Shown: positions 60,353 through 64,000 of the stretch, in pieces
Position numbering within the stretch: the stretch's first letter is position 1
Layout of the letters: each line of letters begins with the position of its first letter
NCBI RefSeq assembly: GCF_041381155.1
Contig: NC_091134.1
Coordinates: 31,811,540 to 31,875,539 of the forward strand
Source of the DNA: Argopecten irradians
Taxonomy: Eukaryota > Mollusca > Bivalvia > Pectinida > Pectinidae
Length of the DNA stretch: 64,000 bases
Direction: 5' to 3'
The notes under the pieces: generated by a model
What the model saw: only the letters and a program-made list of their open reading frames with translations
The model's database searches: none
Told to the model about the DNA's origin: nothing
Position numbers and translations under genes: made by a program

Positions 60353-63300
60353 ACAATAACGATGAGGAGGGGACAATAACGATGAGGAGGAGACAATAAC
60401 GATGAGGAGGAGACAATAACGATGAGGAGGGGACAATAACGATGAGGAGGAGACAATAACGATGAGGAGGGGACAATAACTATGAGGAGGAGACAATAAC
60501 GATGAGGAGGGGACAATAACGATGAGGAGGAGACAATAACGATGAGGAGGAGACAATAACGATGAGGAGGGGACAATAAGGGGGACAATAACGATGAGGA
60601 GGAGACAATAACGATGAGGAGGAGACAATAACGATTAGGGGAGGACATTAACGATGAGGAGGGGACAATAACGATGAGGAGGGGACAATAACGATGAGGA
60701 GGAGACAATAACGATGAGGAGGGGACAATAACGATGAGGAGGGGACAATAACGATGAGGAGGGGACAATAACGATGAGGAGGGGACAATAACGATGAGGA
60801 GGGGACAATAACGATGAGGAGGGGACAATAACGATGAGGAGGAGACAATAACGATGAGGAGGGGACATTAACGATGAGGAGGGGACAATAACGATGAGGA
60901 GGGGACAATAACGATGAGGAGGAGACAATAACGATGAGGAGGAGACAATAACGATGAGGAGGAGACAATAACGATTAGGGGAGGACATTAACGATGAGGA
61001 GGGGACAATAACGATGAGGAGGGGACATTAACGATGAGGAGGGAGACAATAACGATGAGGAGGGGACAATAACGATGAGGAGGGGACAATAACGATGAGG
61101 AGGGGACATTAACGATGAGGAGGGAGGAGACAATAACGATGAGGAGAGACAATAACGATGAGGAGGGGACAATAACGATGAGGAGGGGACAATAACGATG
61201 AGGAGGGGACAATAACGATGAGGAGGGGACAATAACGATGAGGAGGAGACAATAACGATGAGGAGGAGACAATAACGATGAGGAGGAGACAATAACGATG
61301 AGGAGGGGACAATAACGATGAGGATGGGACAATAACGATGAGGAGGAGACAAAAACGATGAGGAGGGGACAATAACGATGAGGAGGGGACAATAACGATG
61401 AGGAGGGGACAATAACGATGAGGAGGGGACAATAACGATGAGGAGGGGACAATAACGATGAGGAGGGGACAATAACGATGAGGAGGGGACAATAACGATG
61501 AGGAGGAGACAATAACGATGAGGAGGGGACAATAACGATGAGGAGGGGACAATAACGATGAGGAGGGGACAATAACGATGAGGAGGGGACAATAACGATG
61601 AGGAGGGGACAATAACGATGAGGAGGGGACATTAACGATGAGGAGGGGACAATAACGATGAGGAGGAGACAATAACGAGGAGGAGGAGACAATAACGATG
61701 AGGAGGGGGACAATAACGATGAGGAGGGGACAATAACGATGAGGAGGGACAATAACGATGAGGAGGGGACAATAACGATGAGGAGGGGGACAATAACGAT
61801 GAGGAGGAGACAATAACGATGAGGAGGAGACAATAACGATGAGGAGGGGACAATAACGATGAGGAGGGGACAATAACGATGAGGAGGAGACAATAACGAT
61901 GATGAGGGACATAACGATGAGGAGGGAGACAATAACGATGAGGAGGAGACAATTAACGATGAGGAGGAGACAATAACGATGAGGAGGGGGACAATAACGA
62001 TGAGGAGGGGACAATAACGATGAGGAGGGGACAATAACGATGAGGAGGGGACAATAACGATGAGGAGGGGACAATAACGATGAGGAGGGGGACAATAACG
62101 ATGAGGAGGAGACAATAACGATGAGGAGGGGACAATAACGATGAGGAGGGGACAATAACGATGAGGAGGGGACAATAACGATGAGGAGGGGACATTAACG
62201 ATGAGGAGGGGACAATAACGATGAGGAGGGGACAATAACGATGAGGAGGGGACAATAACGATGAGGAGGGGACAATAACGATGAGGAGGGGGACAATAAC
62301 GATGAGGAGGGGACAATAACGATGAGGAGGGGACATTAACGATGAGGAGGGGACAATAACGATGAGGAGGGGACAATAACGATGAGGAGGGGACAATAAC
62401 GATGAGGAGGGGACCATAACGATGAGGAGGGGACAATAACGATGAGGAGGGGACAATAACGATGAGGAGGGGACAATTAACGATGAGGAGGAGACAATAA
62501 CGATGAGGAGGAGACATTAACGATGAGGAGGGGACAATAACGATGAGGGGACGATGAGGGAGACAATAACGATGAGGAGGAGACAATAACGATGAGGAGG
62601 GGACAATAACGATGAGGAGGAGACAATAACGATGAGGAGGGGACAATAACGATGAGGAGGGAGACAATAACGATGAGGAGGAGACATTAACGATGAGGAG
62701 GAGACAATAACGATGAGGAGGGAGACAATAACGATGAGGAGGGGGACAATAACGATGAGGAGGGGACAATAACGATGAGGAGGGGACAATAACGATGACA
62801 TTAACGATGAGGAGGGGACAATAACGATGAGGAGGAGACAATAACGATGAGGAGGAGACAATAACGATGAGGAGGGGACAATAACGATGAGGAGGAGACA
62901 ATAACGATGAGGAGGGGACATTAACGATGAGGAGGGACAATAACGATGAGGAGGGGACAATAACGATGAGGAGGGGACAATAACGATGAGGAGGAGACAA
63001 TAACGATGAGGAGGGGACAATAACGATGAGGAGGGGACATTAACGATGACGAGGGGACAAATAACGATGACGAGGAGGGACAATAACGATGAGGAGGGGA
63101 CAATAACGATGAGGAGGGGACATTAACGATGAGGGAGGAGGGGACAATAACGATGAGGAGGGGACATTAACGATGAGGAGGGGACAATAACGATGAGGAG
63201 GGGACATTAACGATTGAGGAGGGGACAATAACGATGAGGAGGGGACAATAACGATGAGGAGGAGGAGACAATAACGATGAGGAGGGGACATTAACGATGA

Positions 63301-64000
63301 GGAGGGGACAATAAACGATGAGGAGGGGACAATAACGATGAGGGAGGGGACAATAACGATGAGGAGGGGACAATAACGATGACGAGGGGACAATAACGAT
63401 GACGAGGGGACAATAACGATGAGGAGGGGACAATAACGATGAGGAGGGGACATTAACGATGAGGAGGAGACAATAACGATGAGGAGGGGACAATAACGAT
63501 GAGGAGGAGACAATAACGATGAGGAGGGGGACATTAACGATGAGGAGGGGACAATAACGATGAGGAGGGGGAGGGACAATAACGATGAGGAGGGGACAAT
63601 AACGATGAGGAGGAGACAATAACGATGAGGAGGGGACATTAACGATGAGGAGGGGACAATAACGATGACGAGGGGACAATAACGATGAGGAGGGGACAAT
63701 AACGATGAGGAGGGGACAATAACGATGAGGAGGGGACAATAACGATGACGAGGGGACAATAACGATGACGAGGGGACAATAACGATGACGAGGGGACAAT
63801 AACGATGAGGAGGGGACAATAACGATGAGGAGGGGACAATAACAATGAGGAGGGGACATTAACGATGAGGAGGAGACAATAACGATGAGGAGGGGACAAT
63901 AACGATGAGGAGGGGACAATAACGATGAGGAGGGGACAATAACGATGAGGAGGGGGACAATTAACGATGAGGAGGGGACAATAACGATGAGGAGGGGACA
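60353..64000. repeat. 20-bp minisatellite array, about 180 copies, continues past the window
   Basis: The unit is ACAATAACGATGAGGAGGGG with common variants GGAGAC for GGGGAC and ACATTAAC for ACAATAAC. Occasional 1-2 bp indels shift the phase. The minus strand has no stop in any frame of the unit, so 20 bp x 3 gives an endless 20-residue peptide repeat (heptad-like pieces SSSLLS, PPHRYC, PLLIVIV). All long minus-strand ORFs here, up to 670 codons, are products of the repeat and not genes. Confidence 0.97.

Noticed and set aside
60975-63919. Long minus-strand ORFs (up to 670 codons) encoding SSSLLSPPHRYCPLLIVIVP-type repeats
   Set aside because: They are translations of a 20-bp tandem repeat whose minus strand has no stop in any frame. 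Several overlap each other in different frames and none has a unique domain.

Overview
The window is animal nuclear DNA: AT-rich, with GT-AG introns, and full of microsatellites, minisatellites and short inverted-repeat (MITE-like) elements. Several dispersed repeats (a block with a 'GTCCTATAAACAGC'-like core at 46.7 kb, and a tail 'AATAGGACGTTAAAC' at 14.7 kb) resemble repeats I associate with bivalve molluscs. I therefore favour a bivalve, possibly scallop-like; this attribution rests on memory, not a search. No virus-like element was recognised. LAYOUT: (1) 0.35-12.5 kb, minus strand: at least twelve exons of a gamma-butyrobetaine dioxygenase-like (BBOX1/TMLHE family) Fe(II)/2-oxoglutarate enzyme. 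Its last exon lies off the left edge. The outer exons are clean, but the middle exons carry frame breaks, some next to homopolymers. Large introns hold satellites and foldback elements. (2) 16.1-38.6 kb, plus strand: a head-to-tail cluster of voltage-gated potassium channel-like genes, three intact (KvA, KvB, KvD) and one relic (psi-KvC). Each intact gene has two coding exons, one for the T1 domain and one for everything from S1 on, joined at the same phase-0 site. (3) 43.6-59.8 kb, minus strand: a 12-exon GMC (glucose-methanol-choline) oxidoreductase-like gene. All exon phases agree and give a 621-residue protein with one N-terminal membrane anchor. The two usual catalytic positions carry Thr and Tyr instead of His and Asn/His. 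Three good tRNA-Thr(CGT) genes, one degenerate copy and one stub lie antisense inside its introns. (4) 60.35 kb to the right edge: about 180 copies of a 20-bp minisatellite that opens all three minus-strand frames and creates long false ORFs. MOST INTERESTING: the Kv cluster. The pore, T1 zinc motif and S2 charge-transfer residues are conserved. But the S1-S2 extracellular linker is about 210-295 residues, rich in N-glycosylation sequons, and carries a paired-cysteine module that is duplicated in KvB. The S4 helix has lost the two outermost arginine positions and carries Glu or Gln at the sixth, and the S6 Pro-Val-Pro hinge is Pro-Val-Phe. This looks like a lineage-specific channel family with an ectodomain grafted on the voltage-sensor side. 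Nothing in the sequence shows that the three gene regions form one pathway. Intergenic stretches (12.5-16.1, 22.2-32.2 and 38.6-43.6 kb) hold mainly repeat fragments and one possible short spliced noncoding transcript near 25-26 kb.
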